Shown here piece by piece: positions 35,084 to 48,270 of a stretch of 64,000 bases of DNA. How positions within the stretch are numbered: position 1 is the first letter of the stretch; each line of letters opens with the position of its first letter. This DNA comes from Lepidurus packardi (lineage: Eukaryota > Arthropoda > Branchiopoda > Notostraca > Triopsidae), in assembly GCA_023053545.1 (NCBI GenBank), contig JAKZAN010000132.1:32228-96227 (forward strand), given 5' to 3'. The notes below the pieces were generated by a model. It was not told where the DNA came from, made no database searches, and saw nothing but the letters and a program-made list of their open reading frames with translations. Made by a program: the position numbers and the translations under genes.

Positions 35084-38000
35084 ATGACAGACAATAGCAA
35101 AGAGGCAGAACTCCACTACGGCCAGATCATCAGGATTCACGGCAACGAAGAGGGCCTCAAAAGAGGCATGATAGCAGTCAAGGGCTTCACTGATCTCGAC
35201 GCCAAATACCTAGTCTTCGAACAGTTCAGAGGCATCGAGTTCTATAGACAGGGACTCTTCGAAGTGCTTCCACGCGGAGTGTTCGAAATCCATGACGAGC
35301 TTATCAAGTTCAACCAAGAGTAAGTCGCATCAACCTGACCCCTTTTCCTGTACAGTAAGAACAAGAAGAAAGTAGAGACGCAAGAAGCGAACCATAACCC
35401 GAAGACATCGGGGTCGAACCAAAACACCCAGAACAAATAATAAAAACCAGTCCAGAACAGCACCAATTCTTCTAATTAGGCTGATATGAGCCTCGAGTAT
35501 AAGGCTCTACTGGCAAGAACAGAAGCCTAAAAGTCCCAATATGAGGCAGTCGTCAAAGCGTAATTCCAATTATTACAAAACCTTCGACTCCACTAAATAA
35601 CATATCCAAATCTTCATATTTGATTGATCTATAGTAAACACGGGGATCCTGTACACTTCGGAGATGATGTCATTTTCAGGCATGTGGACTCGCTCGCCTA
35701 TCTTTCAGGCTCTGTCAGGTGTTCTGACGGAGGACTCGGGTCTTTCAAAGTCGAGCTTTCTTAGACTTTATCAAGCATGCTAGTCTTCAAGCTACTACCT
35801 TTCCGTAGTTATTAAAAAGAAGGAGACCCAGTAAAGCTGGAAGGCCCTATCCGCATCAAGAACATCGAGAACAGATGTTATCTTTCAAGGGAAGAGATCA
35901 ATGAGACTGAACAATCAGGAAACATCAGCAGGGATGCAGGATCGATGCAAATGCCGTTGGGGGGGCTTAAAGAATCAATGCTTCCATCTCATGGGAGGGA
36001 TAACATGGCAGAAAGTACTTATGGCTTTAAGGGAAAACGCTTCAATATCGTGACCACATACAGCCAGAGCTAAACATGGCTGATCCATTTGCACTCCCAA
36101 GACGATGGAGCCAAGTCCAAGGAAGTTATCATGACCCACGATATTATATTTCTAACTCATACCCAAAAAGAAGGATATCTAGCCATAGGCCCGGATGGAG
36201 ATCCAGTGCTGAAGGAAATGCACGAGAACGATTACACATGCTTTTCTTGCCTGTGGGAAATCTAGTTCCTGCCTATCCCTAAAATATCTCCTCCTTCCGA
36301 AGAAGACTATGGGAGAGAAGACACATATTGCTTGAGGGACCTACTTACTTCAACCACTCTTAAGCTAGATGAGTACACCTAAATCAAGATTATGAGTGCC
36401 AAAGGAAGTAGCTCCGGAAAAGGTCGGCTCTAAGACAGAGGACTCGTCAAGATTGGAGTCCTGAATAACTATAATGTAGTAAGTGAGCTTGATGTAGGAG
36501 ACTATGATCATAAGCATGAAACAGAACTTATCTTTAGAAAGAGATTGCCTTATGACATCCGATAGCTGAAGTTGACTCTCAACTAAACTGAGCACGCCTT
36601 CCGGATTAACAAAGTAGATGACCAGACCAAGAGGGACGTGTTGTTTGTGCTGTCGACCTATGAAGTGCTTAGCGATTTTGCTCATTCCCTGAATGCTAAG
36701 GTGTCTAAAATTGAGGCGTAAGTCAAAAGCAAGAAGCTGGAGCTGGTGGACTTTACATTGATCCAGTTGATCGCATATGTCAAAGAGTGTGAACTCGATG
36801 AAATCGAGTCCGACATCCTGCCTAAGACTATTTACCAGATGATCCTGAAAGACTTGGATATATGCCAGATTATCTTCAAGATCCTGGACCGTATGGGCAA
36901 GAAGATCCTTGAAGAACTGTACAAGAACTACAAGAAATAAAACGAAGCCTTCAAGAAGGTGTTCAACAGGTGCTACTTCCTGATCCTACAAATCATCAAA
37001 AACAATCCTGTGACCAAGCTATACGTGTGTGAGGATTGGCTGTCAACGATCCTTGACCACGCAATCAAGATCGAAGAGTAGAACAGTCACATCACCCTCA
37101 ATGAGATCCTGAACAGCAATGAGGCTGTAGTAACTAAATTCCTCAATGATTCCCTGATCACCAGGATTCTGGATATCTTTACGCTGAAGCCTCCCCATGA
37201 GAGATTCCTGAACATCTTCAGATCGTCATGCATATGCAACAATCTCCCGATCATTTCGAATCAGACCAAAGTGCTCAAGTATTACTTCAAAAAGCTAGAA
37301 GATCAGATTTGTTTCAAGTTCGTCCTCAAATACTCAGCAGGTGGATTCGAGCGATAGGGCAACCAGGCTGGCATGAAGGAGACTTTCTTCAACAAAGACG
37401 CCCCTCCGGCAAGCCAAAGAAACTATAAAGTGTTCCTTAAAAGCTGTATCAGCAAGAACCTTTATAAAGAAAGGACTCTGGACCAGTTCTATAACGAGTC
37501 GTTGGAGGTGGACTGTTCGCAAAGCTGGAACTATTTTCTGGCGTTCCTCAATCTCTTGGCTGATATATGCTGTGGGAGAAACAACGATGCCAAAGGATTC
37601 GTCGAAAACTTACTCACTTCCGAACTGAATTACTCGATTAAGGAGCAACTCGAACAGGATGAGGAGGTTAACATTAGCCAGAATGATTTGGCTAACCAGA
37701 GTTTGTTCATTCTCTGTACTCTCCTCCAGGACGAGGGTTTGACTTCCAACAAGATGGGCAGTATTGGCAAAGATGCCCTCAGAGCAGTTTTGCGCCTTAT
37801 CAACTACGCCTTTATCGACACGGTTGACCAGAACCCGATCATCCGCATGAGCAGACTACGAGCCTACAATGAGATCAACTCTGAAACCGATGTGAACTGT
37901 GCTGAACGAACAAACAACAACAAGCAACTGGACACGGTCATGAACTTCCTGAAGTCTCGGGTCATCATATTCGAGTGCTTCCAACTGACAGATAACAAGT

Positions 38001-41000
38001 AGAAGTAGTTCCTGCAGACGGTGCTGGATCTCTTGAAGAGCACTCTTATCTCTGGGTACTGGAAGAGCTATAAAGACATGTTAGACTTGCTTGCCTCTCT
38101 TCTGACGATCCTGAAAAATCAACGCAAATAGATTATGCGAACTGAATAAGAAGAGCGCATCAAGAATAAAAAAGATGAGGACGACCCTTAGGAACAGATG
38201 CGCAAGTTCAGCCAGTTCAAGACTGAGGCGAAGAAGTTTACCCCGAGCGTACAACTTATCAGACAGTGCAAACTGCTGGCCTGCGATCTCATCGAGATTA
38301 TCCTCGACTTCAGAACGGATGTGCGGGTGAGTAACCTCACTCTCATCTTCAAAAACCTCATGCGAGATCCGAACCACTATGGGACCAGTACAGTTCTACC
38401 TGAGGACATGGAGAACAGCGAGAGCGAGTCCATTATCTCTTTCGACTCAAGTGATGAACAGTCCAAACGAGCGCTAGAAAACCTGGAAAATCCAGCAATT
38501 TGGCAGCAAGAAGTCAGAGAAATCATGATGACTCAGTCATAACTGTCCAAGATCCAGCCTATTAACCTCAATCTAGCAATGATGGAACTTAGCATTTATG
38601 AGGACCCTGAGCTCATCGCGAGAAGTCTGAGGATACTCAAGAGAGTGCATGACAGGCTGACAGAAATTATCCAAGCCTTTACCGATATCGGATTGGAAGT
38701 GGGAGGTAGTACTGTTGAGTTGCTTTCGAAGGTCCGTGCGACCCGTAGGGCATTCGCGATTCTGGAAGATGAGAACTTGCTGAATGCCTCAGGAGAAGAC
38801 ACTTCGAATGGAGTGCTGAAGACTCTTTCTTGGATGGTACACATAACCAAACAGAGTTTTGACTTGCTAGAAATACATTCTAACCACTATGACCTGGATC
38901 AGCTCTACAAAAACCCTCATGTTGGCTTCGACATCTTTGCAGTTTATACTGAGCGCGACGAAATCCATAACCTGCACCAAAGACTAATTCAATGTTTAGA
39001 CATCCACCCGGTCCTCCTGAAATACATCAGCATGTGCAAAGACAATCTCGATGACCACGGGGAGCTTGCCATCCGACTCCTTAAGTCGGTTTACTGCTTC
39101 CTCATCACCCTCACCAAACACAACCTCTCCATGAAGGCAGAGATCGCACCTTATTTGCCGAATATCAAGATGCACTTAGGACATGATGTGGGTGCCCTGT
39201 AGCTTCTTTTCGAGCTTTATTCAAACAATAAGAACAACCTGTACAACCAAATAGACATCGAGAATCTAGCCTCTACCATCAGCGAGCTCATCAACAAAAA
39301 CTATATTAAGTCTTTCTATAAGTCTAAGCTGCTGAACTTCTATAGATGCCTGATCTACTACAATGAAGATGTTATCAAGGACAACCAAAGCACCATCCTT
39401 GCCAAACTGCAGGATTCCAAGAAGACTGCCATCTACTTCAAGGTCTAAGACTCTCCCTTCGCACTCAATTAAAAGAATATCGACCGAGAAGTGTCTGTCT
39501 TCGAACTAAAGTATTATGGTGGATTACTTGATCGGCCTATGACGGTCAGGAGCGTCGAGATGTCGCCTGTGCTTACATACTACTCCACCATGTTCAACGT
39601 GTTCTCGTCCCTGATCGAGGCCCATAATGAGGTCAACCGAAGCAAGTGCAAACAAGTGCACTCCTACAAGTTTCTGCTCTAGGTGCTGAAGATGAGCAAA
39701 GTGTGCTACCCTTTGAAGAGGAATGTGAGGGCGTACGTGAACAGGTTGTACTACATCGATAACGACTACGAGAACATTACCGAACACATTATCCGAAGCG
39801 AGATCCCTATGTTCATCCAGGATCTTGATGTCTACATCAACATATTTTTGCAATAACCCACCTTCCAGAAGATCCGCATCAATACTCCCATCCGGTTCCA
39901 GTACTTGGAAACCTACTACTACCTCCACCTCGAAGAGTTACTGACTTCGCTCGACTCCATCTTCCACAACGAGTACTTCCGCGACAAACTCGATGAATAG
40001 CTTGCCCGGAACTACAGCCGTGGTCACTACTACCTGCACTACTACATCATCCGTATTTTCGAGCGCCTAAGGCTCCTCAAGAACCACTACTCCTCTTACA
40101 AATTCGTCAAGAGTTTCATCAACAATGTGACGCATACTATGCGCAAATAGTTCTTGACAAAATTTATCAAGACTGCTGAAAAGATATTCGACAAGAATGA
40201 GGAAGGAAGATCTCATGAACCACCTACTGGCAGCTTCGAAACCACTGAAGAACAGAACAAGAAAAAAGGAGAGGCTGATGCGACTACGGCAGGGCAGGAA
40301 AAGGCAGCAAAAAGACAAGAGGAGAAGGAGGCGCGTATCAGGAAACTCATCAGAAGGCTGCTCAACGGTTAAATAGAGACCTATTTCAAAGACGAGAGAG
40401 CCGAGCTCAAAGAAAACTTCCCACTCACTTTCAGGTTACCTGAAGACGATGGATCTGGAGAGACCCTCGAACGCAAGCCTTCGCACAGCTAGAGACTGGT
40501 GAAGAAACTGTACCACTTGATCTACATGAAGCAGGATATGACTGAGAACAACGAGAACGACTACTTCAACAGAAGGTTTTCGAAGCTCAAGAAACTACTC
40601 CAAAAACCATCATTCTTGCTATTCCTGCAGGAAGAGTTCAAACAAGGCACTGCAGACTTGTTCCAAGCAGATGAGATTTCCAAGAAATACTACTCTTCCA
40701 GCATGCCTTTCCTCTCACTTGACCAGTACATCAAAACTATAGTTCGAATCACCACCAACATGCCCAACTCCTTGTCTACCGAACTCAAGATCTTCTTCTT
40801 CCAGATTTTAAGGAGATATATCGAGGAGAAGAATGTGAACCATAAGGGACTGCAGAGTGTGGATCGCTGGGAAAACGACTATTGGGAAGCACATGGCTAA
40901 GCTATTTCTTAAGCCCAAAACTTCCTCAACAAAGCCTAAATTCCCGAACTGCTGATTGAGTTCCTCGGGCGTTAGCAGGAACTTGAACTGTTAAATGAGA

Positions 41001-43513
41001 TAATTCTTTTCGCGATTTCTTTCGTGCTGGGAGGCAACACGGAGTGCCAGAACAGCATCCTTGAGAAGCTGATCCATGACAGGAAGAACAACGTATTTGT
41101 TAACATCAACAATCTGATATCGATACTGGGAAAGAATATCTACAACTTCCACAAACTGAACAAATCGACAGTGCAGTCCAAGGAGGACAGTTTTAACGTC
41201 AGACTCATCGACGACTACGACTACTTCGATGTCGAGGAACGCATCGTGAAGCGTAAGTTCAACATTGAGCCTCCCGGCGTCAAAGAGACCCAGCTCAAAA
41301 TGTTATCGGTAGAGCTGTTCAACAGGGTGTTTAGGCTACTACAACTACTGTGCGAGAATAACAATGTCGAAATCAAGCAATACATCCGGGTGCAGCACGA
41401 TCCGGATGGTAACAAAAAGCAGAACTCGATCAATATGATCGAAGTGGCTACTTTCGAGATCCGCAAAATATTCAAGATCATGAACAAGGAAATCGTTGAA
41501 CTTCCGCTGAACGTCCTGGATTTCCTGAACGAAGTCAACCAGATTCCTTGCGAGGAGAATCAGAAAACCCTGTGTAAGACCACTTTCTTCGAGGACTTCT
41601 GCTACATGTACTCTTTCCTGTCCAACCAGGTCAATCTGGAGGAGCGGAGGTTCGTCAAGATCGAGGCTGGAATCACCTAGCACTTTACCGACCCCCTGTA
41701 CGACATTTACAACAAGTGCATCAACATCGTAATCTGCGTCATGGAGGGCAATGACGAGGCTATCTACTCTGAGCTCGCCTCCAAGCTTGAGGTCAAATTC
41801 TTAGTGGAAATCATCCGCAAAAACTTCGATGACCTGGGCCTGCAAACCGAACAAGATATTCATCGAAATTTCGAAGAGTGCAAGTCGTTTATGCTCGACC
41901 AACCCCTGGTCGCTGCCATCAATGTTCTGATCATCCTCCAGAAAATATCTGAGTCCGAGCCGGAATGCAAACTAACCCTGAATTACCAGACGTACCTCAC
42001 GCAAAACCCCGAAATGGCCAAGCTTCATGATGTCCTCAGGTCCTACATGCTCAAGATTGAGATCAAGTCTAACGATAAGAGGCAGAAAGTCTATTTCCCC
42101 AAACATCCGATCCTCACATACCTTTCCGAGGAGACCAAAGATCGAATCATGCTCGGAGTCGGAAGGCAGACCCAGCGTGAGAAGATAGTCGATCTATTTA
42201 CCTTCAAGTAGGAGGTGTTCAACGAGATCGAACATAATTTCACAATCTCCAAAGAGAAGGTGTTGGGGTTCCGTTTTGGGCCAGAGGAAACGAGCAGAAT
42301 CCTCAACTACAGTCTTGCCGTGAGTATGCTGATCAATCTGCTTTGGATAGCCTTCAGCATCATCATTATCGAGTACCAAGAGATTCTGTTTGCAGGAAAG
42401 GTTAATTACTTTGTCGATGTTCTGGCGTTGATTCAACTGATTCTGACAGGCGTGTATGTCTTTGGCTATGTCCGAGCCAAAGCGCATCTCGCAGCCTGCA
42501 GGTAGGAAGCCACAAACACCGAGACTCTAAAGGAGAAGTAGTAAGATCAAGTGTAAGAAGTGGAGGAACCAAGAGGGTTGGGGTTGGTAAAAAGTAAACT
42601 CTACAATTTTATCCGTATGTTCCTACGTGTCATACTCTACAACTATACTCCTGAGTTCGTGAAGAGCGGATGCTACTACCTCAAAGTGCTATTCTTGTAT
42701 GACCAGCCTTTCAAAGGAGTCCTCGCCTATGTCAGCATCGCTTTCCTAGGAACCTTCTACTCCCATCACTATTTCCTGCTCCACCAATTCTTTATCTTCA
42801 CCAAGATTGAGACCCTTGATAATGTGTTCCGAGCCATCACCTACAATCCCAAGCAGCTACTTTATGTTGCCCTATTAGGAATTGTGTTCGTGTACGTGTT
42901 CTGTATGATAGGGTACGACACTTATGCTCCCAGCTTATTCTCAAATGCTGAGTTCTAGTGTGAAGGAGTGCTGAGCTGTATTGTCAACCTCTACATATCA
43001 GGGACTATCGGAGGAGGTATGGAGAAGTTTGAAATCCAAAGATTCCTTTACGATTTGCTGTACTTCATTTTCTTCGGAATGCTGTTCGGAAACATCGTGT
43101 CGGGTATTATGATCGATACCTTTGCGGAGCTACGTTCACAGCGCGAAGAGACTAACGCAGATAAAAAGAATAAGTGTTTCATCTGTGGGATCGACAGAGC
43201 TACCCTCGAGAAGTCGAATGTGAAGTTCGACGTGCACACAAGGAAGGACCACTTCTTGTGGAACTATCTGTTATATCTGTACTGTCTGAAGAAGAAGGAC
43301 AGCATGGAGAACTCGGGACTCGAATACGATATCGGCATGCGCATCCAGGACGAAAATGATATTTCTTGGATCCCCATTTACGATGAGGAAGAGGAGCAAT
43401 TCGAACACAAAATTGCTGAAATCCAGGAGGAGATCATCACACTCAAAAATACTGCTCAAGCCAAATCCAACTAGCTACTTGCTTATCGAGCTTCAGAGCC
43501 TCGTTCTGAGTGA
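35084..43513 (+). CDS. ITPR: IP3-receptor-type intracellular Ca2+ channel
   Basis: Exons 35084-35319, 35356-35559 and 35635-43513; introns 36 and 75 nt; 2772 residues, near the usual 2700. N-terminus: EAELHYGQIIRIHG, then MIR-like segments (KHGDPVHFGDDVIFRHVD near residue 148). The middle is a long helical solenoid with RIH-type segments. Six C-terminal membrane segments begin near residue 2368. The filter region near 2605 reads GTIGGGMEKF instead of the animal GGGVGD, followed by GNIVSGIMIDTFAELR (animal FGVIIDTFADLR). Then comes the CFICGIDR...H...H zinc motif (about 2659) and SWIPI near the end. The final TAG at 43472 is Gln; TGA ends it at 43513. It releases Ca2+ from internal stores. Confidence 0.96.
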
Positions 43514-43649
43514 CGCTTGGAAGCGTATATAATCCTTTAAATATGATATCTTGTTGCCTTAGTGGCCTTCGTCATGGGTTTATTGGTCTTAGATATTATA
43601 ATACCCTATAAGCTTAGTAACTATAACCTCATCGCTGTCCATACCAAAA

Positions 43650-44153
43650 ATGAAGACGCTCGATGTGAAGTCCAATGAAGTAAAGAACACCTCACATGCC
43701 ATCACGAACCCCCATAATCATCCTTTGTGAATTTCCCTAGGGCATCATCTACTCCTTCCTCGGCTGGAAACCCTGCAACACCCTCATTCACCAGTTCGAG
43801 AACTGCAAAAAAAACAGTAATCCTGGTCACAAAGACCCCACTCACTGCTACAACGAGGCCAAAGCTCTCCAGCTCTGCTACTCTGAGAAAGCGTAATCTA
43901 TTCTCTTCCCTCACAAATGCATAGTATGAGTATTGAGCCGATCTGTCTGCCCATTTTCAATGACGCGAAGGAGTGCTTGTTCCAAGGCGACTCCAACATT
44001 TATAGTTGCAAAGAAGAACTCAACGAGTTGGTTTACTGCAACGAGAACCCGCGCGAGTACAAGGAGTTCCTTGCTGCCTCCACCCCTTACCAGAAGGAGA
44101 AGAAGGTGTATAACTACTTCAAGCACACAGCTAAGTTCGACAAGAATGCATGA
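43650..44153 (+). CDS. Twin CX9C-type protein
   Basis: Exons 43650-43679, 43741-43892 and 43925-44153; introns 61 and 32 nt; 136 residues. The first half has two CX9C units (CNTLIHQFENC and CYNEAKALQLC), the second half CX10C and CX9C units (CLFQGDSNIYSC, CKEELNELVYC). Such double CHCH arrangements are imported into the mitochondrial intermembrane space by the Mia40 relay. Complex I subunit NDUFA8 has the same double design and similar length, so it is a candidate, but sequence similarity outside the cysteines is weak. The 10-residue first exon is supported by frame only. Confidence 0.75.
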
Positions 44154-44326
44154 TAGTCCTCTAGGCTGGCTTCGGCGGCAATGTATACGTCTGGAGAAGA
44201 TAGCAATCATAACCATGTCCAAATAGAATATCAAATATCAGCTATATTTGAAGGCAAAACTGTTTTCACATAGGTCAAGCTAACTATAAAGCATATGCAC
44301 ACACATATGGGGAGAGGTTATAGATT

Positions 44327-46283
44327 TCATTCATTTGGCTTCTCCGAGGCGACTGAGCCTGTCAGCTGTCTGTCGAACAGTCTCCTGTAGACTCCATTCT
44401 CGATCTGCAGCAGATCCTGATGCTTTCCTTGTTCCGCAATTTTTCCTTAATCCAGAACCACTATACGGTCACAGTTGATGACTGTCGAAAGCCTATGTGC
44501 GATGATGATGATGGTTCTGTCCTTTTGACTCAGCAGCCCATCGATAGCTTGCTGCACATTGTACTCACTCTCAGCGTCTAGGGCTGAAGTCGCTTCGTCG
44601 AATATCAGTATGTTCGGATTTTTTATCACACAACGCGCTAAACCATTTAAAAAATAATTGACTTTTTGCAGAATTTTTATTACCTATTGCGATTCTTTGC
44701 TTCTGACCTCCTGACAACTTGATTCCTCTCTCTCCGACTACACTCTCGAGGCCATCAGGGAACATTGATTTGTTGTGGATGAAGGTCCTAGCGTTAGCGA
44801 TCTCTAGTGCCTTCTCCACTTCAGATTCTGAAACATCAGAACCTTCTAGACCATAGACAACATTTTCTCTGAGTGTTCCCGAAAACAAGGTGGGTTCTTG
44901 GGAAACATATCCAATAGCCCTTCTAATAGAATCGAGCTGGTAGTTACGGATGGAGTCTCCAAAGTATTTAATGTCTCCTTGTTAGACATCATAGAATCTC
45001 ATGAGCAGATTCACGAGGCTGGACTTGCCAGAGCCAGAAGAACCGACTATGGCTACAGACTCGCCGCTGAAGATATCCAAACTGATGCTCTTGAGGACTT
45101 TGACTTCAGGTTTGGAGGGATATGAGAACACTGCTTCTTTGAACTCGATAATCTTCTCAGGCTTTTTCGAAGCTTCGAGTATCGACGGGCCACTTTCAAT
45201 TTTGACTTAAGTATCCATTATCTCGAAAATCTTCTCGACGACTCCCACTGCAGATATAATCTGATTCATGATACCTGCAGCGCTAGTCAGGCCCACTGTC
45301 ATCGTGATCGTGTAGAGCACATAGCTAGTCAGCAGTCCAATCGTCAATTTGCCTTAAATCACAAGTGAGCCTCCGAAGTACAGGATAGAGAGTACAAGAC
45401 CATTGGCAAAAATCATCATTAGGGCTAACATTGCGGCATATAGCCCGGCTTCCTTCAAACCAACGTTAAAGGTTTCCTTCATGAGCAGCGTGAAGCGAAT
45501 GAGTTCTTTCTTCTCAGTCGCGAATGATTTGACAACCCTGATATTGCCAAAGACTTCATTTGCTAGAGAGTTAGACTTGGCCATACTATCTTGGTAGATC
45601 TTCTTTAGGCTTTTCATCCTGCGGATCAGAAGAAGAATGAAAATAGAGAACACAGGTGTGCCCACGACTATAAAAAGGGTCAGTTGCCAGCTAATCGTCC
45701 ACAAGAAAATGATACTCCCCAAAAACTGGACGATACTCCTCAGCAATAGGGAAAGGTTATCACTTGCTGCGCTCTGAACTACATTCACGTCGCTGGTCAA
45801 TCTGGAAATCAGCTAGCCACTCTTGTTGGCATCGTAGTACGCAACATCCTTCCCGACCAGCTTCTCGAAAAGATTCACCCTCAAGTCTAGCATCACTTTC
45901 TCACCCAGAACATTAAAACAGTAGCCTCTTATAGCACTAAAGACTGCTAAAACTATACTCAGTATGCCTAGCTAAATAGCATGTGCGGTCAGACTTCTTT
46001 CATTCTTGATATCATCGATCATCATTCCGCAGAGATAGGGGAGTATGACCGTACCGAGAGCTGTGATGAGCATGCCAACATTAGCGAAGAATACGAGTAG
46101 CTTGTACTTTAAGGTGTAGCCGAGTAGCCTCGTGAAACTTTTTTTAAGATGCTTAGCTTTTGGTGGTTTTGGAGGGTCATTAGGATTAGCAGAGGCTGGA
46201 GGGGGTTGAGTTGGGTTAGTCTGGGGATCTTATATAAGTTTCTCTGCGAGAGGATCCTATTAGTGGGCGTTAGTATGAGCCAT
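44327..46283 (-). CDS. ABC half-transporter, subfamily B type
   Basis: Exons 44684-46283 and 44327-44637; intron 46 nt; 636 residues. After a Pro/Asn-rich start come six membrane segments with the typical loop [20 protein letters not shown]. The nucleotide-binding domain has Walker [11 protein letters not shown], signature [11 protein letters not shown], Walker [14 protein letters not shown] and the H-loop IIAHRLSTV. The intron falls between the signature and Walker B. Half-transporters of this type dimerise; mammalian relatives are TAP and ABCB8/ABCB10. The short N-terminus shows no clear mitochondrial signal. Substrate unknown. Confidence 0.95.
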
Positions 46284-46508
46284 GCCTAGGAGATTTGAGT
46301 TGTTAATAGATTGCAGACAATAATTATGCGCTAGATGTCAGAACCCGATTCTATTCCTCTTTTATTTTCTGATGGGACTCATAATTTTTAAAGCTGCCAT
46401 TGTAAGCTTTAACCGAAAATTAGCAACGCAGAAGCAAAAGTGCAAAAACTGGGACGTAGCTCATGCAATATATCATGGATTTCTCGACTCCAACTCTCTC
46501 TCTATTCT

Positions 46509-48270
46509 TCAGATGTCGATGCCTTTTGTGTCGTCGATCAGGTTCTTAACCTTCTCGGGACATGAGAAAGCTTCAGTTCCGCCGTACTCATGTCTCTCGA
46601 TTTCTAAGTCTGCAGTGTACAGGAGTACCACAGTGTCTCCCACGATGCCTGTCACATCCATGAAATGGGTTGCAATTTGACTAGCAGTGAACGCAATAAC
46701 CTGAGTAAAATATAATAATCATATAGTTATAGAAAGTAGGGTTAGTTACGATAAGAGGTGCGACTAAGGTGAGGACTGATGTGAAGTACTCAGCCATGTC
46801 CCTGATGAGCAGGAAGTAGCCCACGAGCATACTCAACAGCCAGATGAAGGTTTTGGCGGATGTCACGTAGAAGTTGCCCAGCATATAGAGTTGTGGGAGA
46901 TTGTTCTTGCATCTTTTTCGCAGATAGTATACGTTCTCACATGCTTCACTGAAGGGCATCGATTGAAGCACGGTCTCTAGGTGGGAGAATGCGGATAGCT
47001 TCTGAAGGCACCCTCTGTGCAAGCAGCAGAAATACTTGTAGATGCACGGCGAAGATTTCTGTATTCCATTCAGCCAGGAGTTGACGGCTTCTGGTGTGAA
47101 CGAACAAATGGAGCCGAAGACGATGCTACCGAAGTGCCAGCAGACATACTTGAGAGTCTTGCAGAAGTTAGTAAAACGAATGTAGTCTTTGCCCTTGACA
47201 CGTTCGTGGAAGTACCAGCATGTAGCGTAGGACTCAAACACGAAATTAGCGAGAGAGATCAGCACTCCATGGGTGAACAGCCACTCAATGATCAGGAAAA
47301 CTGAGAAAATGCGGCTCTGCAGAGAAGGTTCGAACTGATCGTACGGGCCTTGGTTGCTGGTGTTGATTGTTCCCAGGGACTGGGCAATATAGAGTAATTC
47401 AATATTAATGAATAGTGCTGCGATCGAAAGTCCTGAGAGCAAGATGGAGAGGACTAGCATGAACCAATTCTCCCAGAAGCATTGGGCACTTATTTTGAGG
47501 ACTGTGACGATGAACCGCATTTTTTTGCATTTGCCGATGAGGATAGCCATGGTAATGAGAGCTGCTGCTGCGAAACCTATTCCGATATATAAAGAGATAT
47601 TATTGCCTTGGAAGCCCACTGCCAGATTGGCATCCACAAAAGGAAGTTTGCCTCGGAAGTAGCGGAACAAGAAGCCCGCAGCTGTGATGAAAAGCAACAA
47701 TTCGAGAAGAACCACTACTACGTAGGCAGCGATCTGTGGGAATATAAAGGTCCACAGAGCAAGCACCAACGACACTGCAATTGTCAAGGCAGCTGCGGTC
47801 GCGATTTTTTTGCCACTCTCGACGATCGCATCGATGAATGTCTTCAGTAATCCACGATCAACGTTGTGTTTTTCATCAGTACGGAGGAAACAGAGGTGGC
47901 GGGAAGTCTTAAGAGTGAGTCCTGCAACGGAGTCGGGACACTTCTGGAAGGCAGAGTTAGTTTTACAGGCCAGAGCAACCCCAGCAGACTTGGGGCATTT
48001 ATCGACGCAGACAGAATTATTTGATGCTTCGGAGGGGAGGTAGAGGATGGGATAGTCTCCTGAACAGGGCGTGTGGTCGATGTCGAAGGGACGTTCGTAG
48101 CCTTCAACACGGTTGTTCATGAAGAAGAGTGCGAGTATGACTGCAGAAGCAATGAAAAGGACGTAGACGAAGCAGCAAAGCAGGTCTGTGGCTTTGCGGT
48201 TAGGAGTGGGGCCATCCCTGACGGAGCTGGGAGTGATTTTGGTGGTGTTGAGGAGTATGCGTTCAGCCAT
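46509..48270 (-). CDS. Choline-transporter-like protein (SLC44 family)
   Basis: Exons 46750-48270 and 46509-46700; intron 49 nt; 570 residues. About ten membrane segments: one near residue 35, a Cys-rich extracellular loop (PCSGDYPILYLP, CVDKCP), then a helical core with KDYIRFTNFCKTLKYVCWHFGSI, NSWLNGIQKSSPCIYKYFCC and the conserved SEACENVYYLRKRC (family SAxxAFxLxxxN). The C-terminal exon reads VIAFTASQIATHFMDVTGIV, VVLLYTADLEIE. CTL proteins transport choline or ethanolamine, though many family members are uncharacterised. Confidence 0.92.

Noticed and set aside
42571..42587. Telomere-like GGGTTGGGGTTGG inside the IP3 receptor
   Set aside because: It is ordinary coding sequence in a well-supported frame; no neighbouring repeats, so not an interstitial telomere.
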